This document shows positions 46,201 through 58,130 of a stretch of 64,000 nt of DNA, piece by piece. The stretch's first letter is position 1. Each line of letters opens with the position of its first letter. The DNA comes from Poecilobothrus nobilitatus (taxonomy: Eukaryota; Arthropoda; Insecta; Diptera; Dolichopodidae). The notes beneath the pieces are model-generated. The model was given only the letters and a program-made list of their open reading frames with translations, made no database searches and had not been told where the DNA came from. Where the stretch lies: assembly GCA_947095535.1 (NCBI GenBank), contig OX352774.1, forward strand, positions 69,626,416-69,690,415, written 5' to 3'. The translations under genes and the position numbers were made by a program.

Positions 46201-49200
46201 ATATTGTAATATAAAATTAATAATACAAATAAATAATTTTTATATAAGACAATAGATGACGTGTAAATATAGCATTTGTGTTTTTTTCATGAATGATTTC
46301 ATTTCAAAACTACAGCGAAGTACATTTTAGTTAAAACAATGAAAAAGAAACTGTAGTACTTAGTTTGACATGAATAACAAACGACTTAGTGGATGCTTTT
46401 TGCTCGTCTTATAAGTTGAAAAAAAAAAATAATTTACCCCATTTAAATCACCATTCATTAATTAATCAATCATTCAATATTTAAAAGTTTCTCTATGCAA
46501 TTGATAGAATCATGTCAAATGTTTTACATAAATGCTAGACCTGCAACTCATCATTTTATACCAATTTTTAAAAAAAAGCTAACCTATTTTTTCATCATAT
46601 TTTTTTTGCAATCAATCAAAAAAGTCAATCAATTTTAATTAAATACATATGTAGTTTTTTTAGATTTAAATTGTAAATTTAAAAAAAACTCACAATTGTA
46701 AAGTGTAATCTGCAAACGTCAAAATCACTTAGGTTTGTGTCTTGAATCGATTTCACAACGATTTCACAAATACGTAATTTATAGAAAAAAATAGGTAGAA
46801 AGGAGTTGCCATAAAATTGGAAGGAAATTGTTGGTTGACAAAAAGAAATTGATAAAAAAAAACAATATGGCAGCACTATAGAGTTACATAGAGAACTGAA
46901 AGAAGATAATCATATATCTTGCGAAAATTATATATATATTGGCGTTCTATATTAGCGTTGTGTGTTCTATATTAGTGATTGCCTTTTAGTTATCTAGGAA
47001 CTATGGAGCTTGTTTATTTTTAAAAAATTTCAGTTGCATGGCATGGCTTTTAGGCCAGATTTTGAACAGATGTACACATAAATAAAAGGACAATCATGTT
47101 TTTAAAGTTTGTATCAGAAATTTTAAAATGACAATTATTAAGTTATATATATACATAAAATGGCGAATTTTTTGTTCAAAATATATACAGTATATTTTTG
47201 ACAATATAAGCGAAATATGACTTTAAAACAATTTAAACTTCTAACTCAATTTACTTTACTATCAAAACTATAACATATATGCCAATGTAGTTAAAGTTCC
47301 TAGCTCGCGCATTTATACATATACTCCAAATCTAAAACAAAACACTGATTTTTCTTGTCACCGCTAATGTTTTGAAAGTTGTAAAAATTTATCTAATTAC
47401 TATATTTGGATATTTATATGTTTTTTAATTATTATATAATAATTATCCAAAACCAATAATTATTAGTGTACAATAATTTCAGTAATTAATTTTAATTTTT
47501 CATTAAAATCGCTAAACTTACGTAGCGTCAAAAAAATTAAACAATTTTTTTTTAAATACTTGAACCAATACCAGTTTAAATTTCATCTTAGGTTTGGCTT
47601 ATAAATCTAATAATTTAATCTTAGCCAATGTAAAAAGATAACAGTAATAAATGGTTTTTCTTGTTTTATTAATATATTATTTAAAAAGTTTTCATTTAAT
47701 TTTTTAATTTTTTTTTTTTTTTCAATTTATAATTGAAATGATTCAAAACAAAATTTTCCCAATTCCCATAAAGGCAAGCAAAAATTTTCGTTCAACCCAA
47801 AGGTAACACAATATAATTTTCTCAGCGCAATAAATAATAATAAAATAAAAAAAAAAAAAGTATATGTACTCTAAGTATTTAATTGAATAGAAAATAATAA
47901 AATAAAATAAAATATAAAATTATATTTTTTTCCTTATTTATTAATATCGAACCGACAATACTAATTTAAAACAATTTATTTTCAAACGTGCGCGAAGTTT
48001 TGTTATTTTTTTTTTTTTTCTTTTTATGTTTTATTTATTTCATTTCCCAGCATTTCATTTTTTCATATTATATTAATTGTGTGTTGGTGTGTGTATGTGT
48101 TTATGTATAGTCAATGTGTTAAACAATTCGTGTTTTATAAATCTTAAAATAATAATTGATACCATAGAATATCAAAAAAAAAAAACAACAACAAAAAAAT
48201 GAGTATTATCCCAACACTAAGCCAACATTTAACCATTTTTTTTTACAATAACAAAATTTTGAATTTTCACACTTGCGATTTTTTTCCTATTTCGTTTTTA
48301 TTTTGTTTTTTATTTTTATTTTTTTTTTTTTTAATTTTTAGACCTCCTTGTATTGTGTTAAAATATAGAGCTGTAAATTAAGTTGAAAGCCATATTTTCG
48401 TTTATTTAAAAGATAATTTTATCTCATTATACCAGGACTAACTCTAATAAGTCGCTTTGAAATACAATAATTTGAACGTTTTCAATTAATTGACGGTTAA
48501 TTTCGAAAATATTTCGATTTGTGCTGATTCTAATAAGTCAATTGTTATAGGTTTATCAGCACAACCCAGCCACTTTAAATCTCACTTAAACTCAACCTCG
48601 TCACTCTTAACCTCAAATAAAATAATCCAATAGCGTTTTATTATATGATCGTGGAGATTAATTGACTAAAGCATCAAATTTTTAATTCAATAAAACAATT
48701 GTTTCGGTAGCAGGAGGATATTTGATACCATATAATAAGTAAAACTAAAACTATTTCATCATTTTAGAATTAGGATCATTTCATACCCAAAACTATTTCA
48801 TCAAAATTTTAGAATCAGGATCATTGATTGGTAACGAGCAACCCCGATTTATTTTTATAACAAATAAGGACAAATAGTTTATTCATCGTATACAATGTAT
48901 TGTTTTCAGGATAAAATAGACCTTGATGAAATAAGAATCTATATTGAGGATTATCATGTATGTATTACTTTATATACGTCTAACTATGCATGTATCATTC
49001 TATATACGTCAAATTTTATTTATTTTATAATAATGTTACTAAAAATATCAAAAGCAAAATCTTACTTTAATTTTAAAATGTAAAAAATATTCACAATATA
49101 TAAACGTTTGCACAGCTTCACTCTTATCGAGTAAACTTTCCAAATAATTTTGAACGTAAATGTCAAAACGAAATGACATCTACCATCTGTCAAGTGACAG

Positions 49201-51330
49201 CGTATAGCGATATTGCTTTGAAAAATAAAAGTGCACCCTGTACTATATGTTTTGAATTTAAATTGTAAAAACTTTTGTTTTTACAATTTTGATAATATAG
49301 ATAAAAAAAATAGGGACCAACAGTCAGAAAAATAAAATAACAAACAAAATGGGGGAGAATTATATCGCAGTCTCATCCATTTTTAGAGAGAATGTATAGA
49401 TGAATATAATTTTGTTTGTTCATTTTTTGGATATCGCGCTATTAAATCAAAGGAATCGAGGAAAAACAATTATTTATTAGTATCATTGAGGTAAAGCGAC
49501 CATATTGTTTTGATTGGTTTTTGATTATTTTTTAGTTTTCTTTTTTTTTTAGTTTTTTTTTTTTATTCCTTAATTTAGTTTTTGATTATTAATTTTTTGA
49601 AATTTTTATGTTCATTTTTTGTTTTCCATCTTTAAATAATGGTGCAAAATTTAATAAGTAAAAAAAAAAAATTAAAGAAAACAAAAACAAAAAAAAAAGG
49701 AGATATATATTTTTTCTGAAAGTTTCCATTTTAGTTTTCATCATTTTATTTTATATTTTTTATTCTCTTTTTCATTTCATTAATTTTGTACACACAGTTC
49801 TTCTTTTGTATACTCATATTTTGCGCAATAATTTCAAATAATTATAGTGATTACAAGATGGTAACGCTATCAATATAATTGAAATTTTGATAGGTTGTGA
49901 TTACTGAAGAAGGCATAAATAAAAGTGGAAGATGAAAAAATACGAAAAATTAAAAAAAAAAATACGATATACAACATAGAAAAAAATATAATAAAGCTTC
50001 TCCATTACGAATAAAAATGTCAGGAATATTTTCAAGTTATTTTTGAGTGATTATAAAAAAGGATTAAAAACTTAAAAGATCTTTTTCAAAATGAATTTTA
50101 AATTTAAAAACTTTTACATTTTAAATGTAAGATTTGTTGTTAATTTAGTATGGCTCTAATTGTTTCTTCTTGTTCCCACTACATCCCAAAATAGACCTAT
50201 ATTTTTCGAAGCTTTTCTTTTAATTTTTTTCTATCTATGCGCTTTTTAAATTCTTATACTCAACTAAATATTATGTTCCTCTATTTTATCACATTTGTTC
50301 TTCTATAGTTTCTCTATTGATTCTTCCCTCCGTAATTCTTCCCACATTTTATCAATGTTCTTTAGAATGAACTGCCCATTTTGATTTTATCTTATAATTT
50401 ATAAATATTGCAATATTCTGTCGTACCACACCATGAAATGAAAAAGCTGGCGTATCGTTAAAAAATAAAAGTAAAAATGAAGAATAAACAACAAAAATTA
50501 TAAAGGTGGATATAATTCAAATATCCTTTTCAGGATTCTTTTAGAAGACAGATTTACATTAAAGCTTAAAAATTCAAAAGCAAATTAAAAAGCAAGGGCA
50601 TCTTCAGTAAATTAACAAATCCACTGGTAACAATAAAGATCAACTACTTAAATCTAAAGCACGACTCATCAGAAAATAAATTAAAAATCAACGGTAGATA
50701 AATCTTTAAAAAAAGTCTCTTAATAATTAAAGTTGAATAACAACAAAATAAAATAAAACGGCTCAAATCAAGAAGCAAATTCTTTTTTCTTTTTGAATCA
50801 AAATTCCCAATCCCCAATTTCAAGTTTCTTAATCAATAATAAAAACTCTTAAATTTTGTTTCTTATGTTTCCGAATTAAATAAAAAATTCAATTTATTTT
50901 ATTTTAACCAAATTTATTTTCCTTTCAATTCAAAATTATTGTAATTTGTGAATCCTAAATATTGAAATTTTTAGGTTTGAAGTGCATCGTGTTAAAAAAA
51001 TATTCGAATAGATCATAGAACAAAAAGTATTTTTTTTTTTTTTTGTTTTACTGTAGATCTGCGATTAAATGCTTGTAATAAAATTTTTGAACATTTTCCT
51101 ACCCCGAATATATAATCAAAATTGCTTATTTACTCTAGACTTCTTAGAGATTCACTAGATTTTAGATTTTCACTTAAATTCAATACACTTTTCAATTAAT
51201 AAAAAGAAATTGTTTAAATTTTCGAAAAATTAATTTGAAAAGAAAATTGGAACAATAATTTTTCTTTTTTTTTCGGTTAGTTACAAATTAAGAAAACTTA
51301 ACAACTTATGGATTATATATGATTCAGATG
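46201..51330. other. AT-rich intronic sequence with small direct and inverted repeats
   Basis: About 5.1 kb. It holds heavy A/T homopolymer blocks (47700-48360, 49540-49700) and a 41-42-bp direct repeat starting AACTATTTCATC at 48749 and 48791. Two units of about 30 bp with CTATATACGTC-like ends lie near 48955-49014. Paired TGTCA/TGACA inverted motifs occur at 49161-49200. No exon was recognised; frames at 48199-48381 and 48895-49083 are repeat or homopolymer products. Confidence 0.5.
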
Positions 51331-51480
51331 AGGATAGCCCAGAGTAATGAAGAAAAATACAAAAATGGACAGATAAACAGAGGATAGCCCAGAGTAATGA
51401 AGAAAAATACAAAAATGGACAGATAAACAGAGGATAGCCCAGAGTAATGAAGAAAAATACAAAAATGGACAGATAAACAA
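51331..51480 (+). repeat. 50-bp minisatellite, three units
   Basis: Units start AGGATAGCCCAGAGTAATGA at 51331, 51381 and 51431. They are identical except for the last base of the third (AGATAAACAA instead of AGATAAACAG). Near-perfect identity implies a recent or homogenised expansion. A 50-bp period is not a multiple of three, so the repetitive reverse-strand 71-codon frame is unlikely to be coding. Confidence 0.95.
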
Positions 51481-53319
51481 ATGTACATCTCTAATGCCAA
51501 ATAATCAAATAGTAGATTTGAAGTAACTAAAATCCACAATTTCCTAAAACCGACTTTAGGTATGACCTAAACACCTTAGAATATATCGCCTATACTATAC
51601 TATAAAAAGCATTTAAGTTTATAAAAATGTAAGTATGTTATATGAATACAACAAGCTTATGTTACTTAGGCCAAGCTTTTAGTTAACCTCCAAATTAATA
51701 AATAAAAACGAAATCGAAAACCGTTTTGTTTAATCAAATCAAAAAATTTAGCAGTTTTGTAGCCGCAAAAAGAATAATAGGTGGAAAAGGGTAATAGGAT
51801 TTAGTAAAAGTTTAAAATTAGTTTAACTGGCAACAAACATCTAATGAATGAGAACTTGAAAGAAAAAAGGGGAACAAGAGATCCGATGGAAAGGGAAAAA
51901 GGAAATTTTTTTTAATTAAAATACCAGTCAATGTTATAAGGTGTTGTAAAGAAGGTGTATGATATACGTGTCGGTAATTACAATGTTATTGTCAATTTCG
52001 AGATGTCTGGTATTAATTTGAAATAATGCATACAATATAAAATACTGTGTCAGAATATTGATTACTTTTTAAGAAGCGGCTTCCTTAAAAGGAACTAATT
52101 TCATTACAATGTAAGATTCAGTAAACTAAATCAAATATGTTACCATTTACAAAAACCGACTGGTTTAAAAAAATATTTCAATTATTATTATTTAAAATTC
52201 TTTTTGATTTAAAAAAAAAAAATGATTACTATGGAAGTATTTTTTTTTTTACCATTTTTGTATCACTCGATATCCATCCTTCATCTTTAAATATTGAGTA
52301 TAAAAAAAAACTGGTTTTTAGTATTCAAAATTTAAAAAAAAAAAAAAAACTTTAAAAGTATTTTATTTTCATAATCTGACATACGGAATATATACATATA
52401 TATACATAATATTGAAGCTGAGGCAGTACTTAATCATACATCAAATAATCGCTAATAAGTAAAATTATAATTTTTTTTTTTTGTTTTTGTAGTATAAAAA
52501 GAAGCGAAATTATTTAAAAAAAAAAAAAAAAAAACTAAAAATATCGGGGAAAAAAAAGAAATAAAAAAAAAACTCAGAAAATTGTTTAATAATTGAAGGG
52601 AGGTAAATATGGTGAATGGTTAAATAATAGAAAAGAAATAAAAGAACAAAAGCAAAAATTAATAATTGATTTCTGTTTTACAAAAAGTTATTTATTTACT
52701 AGTTTTGTAATGCTTATAATAATAGCTATATTGTAATTTAAGTATAAATTTAATCGATTCAGACAATTCGTAATAAATAATAATTTAATTGAATATAATT
52801 TAAAAAACTTAAAAAAATATTATACTTATATGCTTAATATTCGATATAACTCTTTAAGAAGGTTTTTTGCCAAATAATTTCCCAAAGAAATTTAAATTGA
52901 ATTTTAGGTTTAAAAAAATATGTTGAAATTATTGCATATTAATTACACTTGTATAGAGCTCACGAAAAACTCTACAAGTCAACTTAAATGTCTTAGCATA
53001 GTCATAGTCGTTTTAGTGTCATTTAGGGTCATTAGAATTGTGGTTTGTACATATTAAAAAATCAACTGGACGATTTATTTGTCAGTATAATGAAACTAGC
53101 ATCATTGCATAAAATTTATAACCAGGTTATTTTTATAACGAGCTATAGCAAAATTGTATTTAGTTTTCATTAAATTAATTTTTTTTTAAATTAAGTGATA
53201 ATTATTGTTCCCCTACTATAGAAGTCTATAGAGAGAGACAAATTTCGTATAATAGAGAAAATTTACTCTAAAGATTAATAACATTAAATTTAGCATATAC
53301 ACCCTATTAGAAATGGGAT
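51481..53319. other. AT-rich intronic sequence without recognised features
   Basis: About 1.8 kb, including dense poly-A/poly-T at 52200-52580. Nothing recognised. Confidence 0.55.
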
Positions 53320-53570
53320 ACCCCAAGCATCACCACTGTCAGAGATATTCTTCAACATATACTTATAAAGCCTGGCAACAATGCTCTGCATAAATAACAG
53401 ATACACACAATTTACTCTCAAGACGTATAACACCAGATCTCTTATATACCGCAACATAAATGGTATATATGTATATATGTCCCCATGGATCACCGCTGTC
53501 TGAGGTATATCTTTCAACATATTGCTAAAAGGCCTGGCAGAAATGCTCTGCACAAATAAGAAAACTACAT
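53320..53570. repeat. Two diverged direct repeats about 162 bp apart
   Basis: One copy (about 53328-53395) and another (about 53486-53557) share ATCACCnCTGTC, TTCAACATAT, CCTGGCA and AATGCTCTGCA. The motif ATGCTCTGCA starts at 53381 and 53543. Both lie in a 122-codon minus-strand frame, the longest but one in the window, which has related segments FLFVQSISARPFSNMLKDI and LLFMQSIVARLYKYMLKNI. However, a 2-base indel between the copies changes the local frame, so coding is doubtful. Confidence 0.6.
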
Positions 53571-54181
53571 TTATAACAAGCCATATCGAAATAAATATTT
53601 TTGAAATTTGAAGACAATTTAACATCGTAGAACATGTTTTAATGTGGTTTTTAAGCATTATTTGAGATTTTCAGATATTTTAAAAGCAAAATTAATTTGA
53701 GGGAAATTACATTAAATTCGTTTAAAAATTAAAAAAATCATCGAAAACTTGAGCTTGGAAAAATTTTGAACAGCAAAAAATTATTTTAAATTGTCTCGTT
53801 AAATTTGATATGAAATAACCACCTAAATCTAAATTTAATATAAGTAATCGACACAAAAGATAAAATAAAATCGAACCATGAAACCAATATTATATTTTCT
53901 TTAAATTTAAAAATTCCAAAGAATAAATTATCTAGAATATAATACCAAAATATACAGGTAACAACTCAAGTTAAGATAGTAGAAAACGTAAATATTTTGG
54001 ACACTTAATCAAAAACACTAAATAGCAGATACTAGATATTTAAGTACCACAAATATATAAATATATACCAAACACAAGATATAATCCAACTAAAATATAA
54101 GAGACCAGAAATTTTTTTTGAGCAAAGAAAAAAAAAATGTTGAAAATAATAACTAAGTTCTTCAAAAAGAAACTGGATCTC
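53571..54181. other. AT-rich intronic sequence without recognised features
   Basis: About 610 bases. Nothing recognised. Confidence 0.55.
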
Positions 54182-54379
54182 TTAATAGAATTTTTTTTTT
54201 TTAAATGATAAATGGGCACGAAATTACACAGCTTTTCCTGTTCAGGCGTGATTGTGAATGCCGTAAGGGGAAATAACTCTGACGACGTGTGTGGGGTCGA
54301 ACCCACACTATCTCGGTGTTTGCAGCGTATTTTATACGCTCTTACCCATTAAGCCACCCAGACCCCCATTAATAGAATT
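54182..54379 (-). mobile_element. SINE-A copy 7 with 11-bp target-site duplication
   Basis: In minus-strand sense the head is GGGTGGCTTAATGGGTAAGA, with anticodon-like arm AGCGT/ACGCT, CACCGAGATAG and a B box lacking one base (GGGTTCGAC). Then come GTCAGAG, CCCCTTACGGC, GCCTGAACAGG and AAAGCTG, and an A tail (T's near 54191-54202). TTAATAGAATT occurs at 54182-54192 and 54369-54379, a perfect duplication at both ends. The 5' pairing of the head has decayed here. The 88-codon minus-strand frame is SINE read-through. Confidence 0.9.
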
Positions 54380-56285
54380 ACCAATTAAATAATATCACCG
54401 AAATGATGCCAATAGGCTATAAACGAATCAAAAAATCAACACTTCACTTCAAGAAATTCATTTCAATATTTTTTCAATTCAAGAAATTTTATATTTATTT
54501 CGATTCAATTGATTTTTTACATTTGATTTAAAATTTAACCTTCCATAAAGAAACTAAGATCAATCAAAACTTTATTCGATTTGAAGGATTACTTTAAACT
54601 TAACCATTTGAACTTGTTCCTCCTTTTTTTCTTTTTTTTTTTGTAATCAAAATAGACTTTGAATCAAAACAAAAAGACTAAAAATTTTAAGTTATCATGA
54701 ACTCTTCTTAATTATCTTAACTAATAAAAAATATATATATATATCTTGATGTAATTTTAAAATCAAAATAATTTCCAAAAAAAAACTAAAAAAAAAAAAT
54801 TTTAATTCATCATACCCAATATCACAGGATCTTTAAAATTCAAGAGCAAAAACTGATTTAAGAATAAAAATTGTTTTCTTCTGTTGACGTTCTTATACAT
54901 ATATGATACATTCTTTTGTACATATTACCAATTTTTAATAAGAAACTTGTAACTACCAATATAATATCGTAGTCATATAGAAATAATAATATCAGCAGCC
55001 GCAGCAGCAGCAGCAGTAATCTTATTAAATTCTTAACGTTTTTTCATTCTTATATTCCCTTTTTTTTTACAATATAAAAAACTTAAAAAAAAAATTTAAC
55101 CAAAGAACAAGTCCTTATCCAAGTTTTTCATAATTATCAACAATACTAAATACTGATCATTTTAACTTGTTTCTCCCCCCACTTTGAAGTAATTTAATTG
55201 GAGAATGTACAAAAAAAAATAAATGTTTACATTCTATCAGCGATTGAAGCAACAGAAAAAAAAAAAACAAAAATGTAGAGAAAAAAACTTACAGGCAAGC
55301 AGTGAGCCACGAGGACATACAATACTAAAAACATTAACAGATTATTTAAAGAATTAAATTTTACCCATTTTAAATGTTTCGAAATTGTTTCAAATTCTTT
55401 TAACTGGGAATTTCTGGAAAATCAATTTTTTTTTTTTATTTCTTCTTAATATCGTTCTGTTTTTTTTTTTGTTTTTTTTTTCTGTAAAGGAAACGAAAAA
55501 TTACCAAATTCTGAAATTTTTATTATTGTGTTAAATGATTTTTTGAACTGAGTTTTTTTTTTTCATATATGAATTCTCAGATTTTTCAGATCTGGGACAG
55601 TTTTATTTTTTTTTGTTTTTATTGCATTTAAGGAAACGAATTCTGAAAAAAAAACAAACAATTTTCAAAAGAAAAAAAAGAAATTCATTCAAGAAACCCA
55701 AAAAAAAGAATGTTTGGCAAACTTTCTGGAGTTCTTTACATTAAATTTAATATTGTCCCAAAATAAATTAAGCAAAAACAGAAAAATATAAAAGTGAAAT
55801 ATTAATTGGGATTGTTCTCCTCTTGATTTTATCGTATATTATCAAATGTTAGTAATGAATAAATTATCTATGCCTAAACAAGAATATCTAAAAAAGAATA
55901 TAAAAATATATTTTAACTATAAGTTTGCTATAATTTAACTACGAGAAACCTCTTATAGTTTAGGCATTACAACCCGTAATGCACTTTAAATCAAAATTAC
56001 TCAAGCCAATTTTAATACTATTTGGACTACTACTATGATTCGTGCTCGTTCAAGCTGCTCTCTTACAACATTCTCATATTTATCATAAATTTTAGATCAT
56101 ATGCATAGAATAAAATATTAAAGAGGTCAACCGATTTGAAATTGTTCGAATTCTTCCTAAACCTTATATGCTCTCAATTATTTAGGACAATATTATCTTC
56201 ATACCTGTTGAACAAATAGAATATCAGAACCTAGTACTTCTTTTTGAAGACAATTAAGACAATTGAAGACAATTCAGATTATAGT
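54380..56285. other. AT-rich intronic sequence with homopolymer blocks
   Basis: About 1.9 kb, including a GCAGCAGCAGCAGCAG run near 54995-55015 and dense A/T tracts at 55040-55700. No exon recognised. Confidence 0.55.
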
Positions 56286-56895
56286 CTGACTCATGGCGTA
56301 ATGATTAAGACGCCAGAATTTCAATCGGAGGGTCTTGGGTTCAAACCCCGATCAGATCTTATAAAAAATATGTAGTAGTTTTATATCGTATAATTTAATA
56401 ATAATAAGTAGTGGTAATACAGTAGTGGAACTATCTTTGGTTACATCATTCAGGAAGGTGTTATAAACTACCGCATATTGTTATCCACTGATAGCCCTGA
56501 CTCTGTAGTAAATAATAATAATATTAATAATTAATACTAATACCAATAATAATAGCTACTATAGTGGCAGTGCAGTTGCCTTCAATTATTACCTCATGAA
56601 GGATATACCACCTACACTATTGCATATTGTAACTATTGATGGCTATAGTCTCTGTTAGCAAAATAGTAACAATAATAGGCGGATCTTTCCTTACAGTCTC
56701 ACTCCTCCCATGCAATGTTCCGCATCATTGCCCTCTCCTCTCCTATCATGACACCCTAGCGAATAAACTACTTTAACAGTTATAGGTTTCATTCCATTAT
56801 ATTGGTTAAAGGGGAGGTGAGTTTAGTTTGATCCTACCTCGGGAGAATTCTTGGTGTCCTTAGAAGATTTGCATCTCCTTTAGGAAAAGAAAAAG
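56286..56895 (+). mobile_element. SINE-B copy 6, fullest example
   Basis: The tRNA-Lys-like head (56286-56360) has A-box-like TGGCGTAATGATTAAG, then ATTTCAATCGGAGGGTC and TTGGGTTCAAACCCC with the B box and a paired T arm. Next come the AATAAT-rich section, ATAGCCCTGACTCTGTAG and a GCTACTATAGTGGCAGTGC block. CACTATTGCATATTGTAACT, GCTATAGTCTCTGTTAGC and CTTTCCTTACAGTCTCACTC follow. The 3' core is TTTCATTCCATTATATTGG to CATCTCCTTTAGG, with an A-rich tail. About 610 bp from head to tail defines the family layout. The core lacks part of hairpin 1. Confidence 0.85.
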
Positions 56896-58024
56896 TTAAT
56901 AATTCACTAGGTAAATATTTTCCACCTTTTCACGATTTCAATACATTTCTGATGATATTTACCTATACAAAATTTTAAAAGTTTACGTAAAAGTTTAATC
57001 ATATAAAAAATTTTTTATAAATATCTTATCGATTTATTTTTATAATTAACGTTAACGTTTACACAAAAATTAAGGAAAATTTTATTGTGTTGTAAAATTC
57101 CTTTTCATTTCCATCAAGAACAAAAAAAAACCATATATTATATTTATCTGTAGATTAAAAGTAATTCACAATCTTTCAAATGTGAAACTACTAAATATTA
57201 TTGATTATTTTGTTTAAACATATTGACATAATATTACGACATTCGTATATTTCTAGAATAAATCTAGTAAAACTTATTGAATTGTGCGTTTTAATATTAA
57301 TAGGCTTAATCAGAATTAAATTTCAGGTATGTTTTAAATTGACAATAACATTATCTTTACAAATAACAAAAAAATAAAAATAAATGAAGTGAACCAGCCC
57401 AGATATCTGTCAGACATTAAATTTAAGCACAAATATCTTACTTAACATTGTGTCACTTTAGATGACCTTATAATTTTTAGCACAATATTTCTCGTTAACC
57501 TATTTCTCAATTGATTAAAGTCCTAATTTTCTTACAAAATGTAAAAATTTGTAATAACATTACCAAACATATGTATACTATAAAAAGAAAGGTCGACTGA
57601 TGAAAAATATAAATTTGTATAATTATAGAAATCCTTTTTTTTCGATCCCACATGCACATTAAACACAGAATGCCTATAAGATCATACAATAATTCATCGC
57701 CATCAATTCGAACTAGCCTAAACGCCGTTCATTTAAATCAGAATTATCCAATTCACTGTCACAATATTAACCTACAACAAAGGAAGGATAAAGAAGCCGT
57801 TTCGTACCGTACCCTAAATTTAAGTCTTTAATGTTATATCAAAGCCTCAACAGTATTGTTCAATTATTTAGTTATATAACAGCCTTTTGTAGTAAAATTT
57901 CAACAAAAACTAGCAGTTAATAAAAAAGCCTAAAAGATCCAATTTTTAGGGCAAAAAAATAATTAATTTAATTAATTTCACAAAAATTATTTGATTTTTC
58001 TTACTAATTTTTTTATTTAAATAA
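56896..58024. other. AT-rich intronic sequence without recognised features
   Basis: About 1.1 kb. Nothing recognised. Confidence 0.55.
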
Positions 58025-58130
58025 AAACACAGTGCTTAAATCATCAGATTTTCAGTTGAAACATCTCGAGTTCAAAATCCTAGCAGGTCATATCGTAATA
58101 AATAATACATAATATACATAAAAATAATAA
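58025..58130 (+). repeat. Very degenerate tRNA-Lys-like SINE head
   Basis: CAGTGCTTAAATCATCAGAT, then TTTTCAGTTGAAACATC, TCGAGTTCAAAATCC and CAGGTCATATCGTAATAAAT. It parallels the 56286 head and its ATATCGTATAAT follow-on. No 3' core nearby. Low confidence. Confidence 0.35.

Noticed and set aside
51324..51539. Repeat-containing 71-codon protein on the minus strand
   Set aside because: The 50-bp period shifts frame in each unit, and the frame stays open only by chance.
56286..56360. A tRNA-Lys gene
   Set aside because: The head resembles tRNA-Lys, but the acceptor and D arms do not close, and it continues into a repeated 600-bp element.
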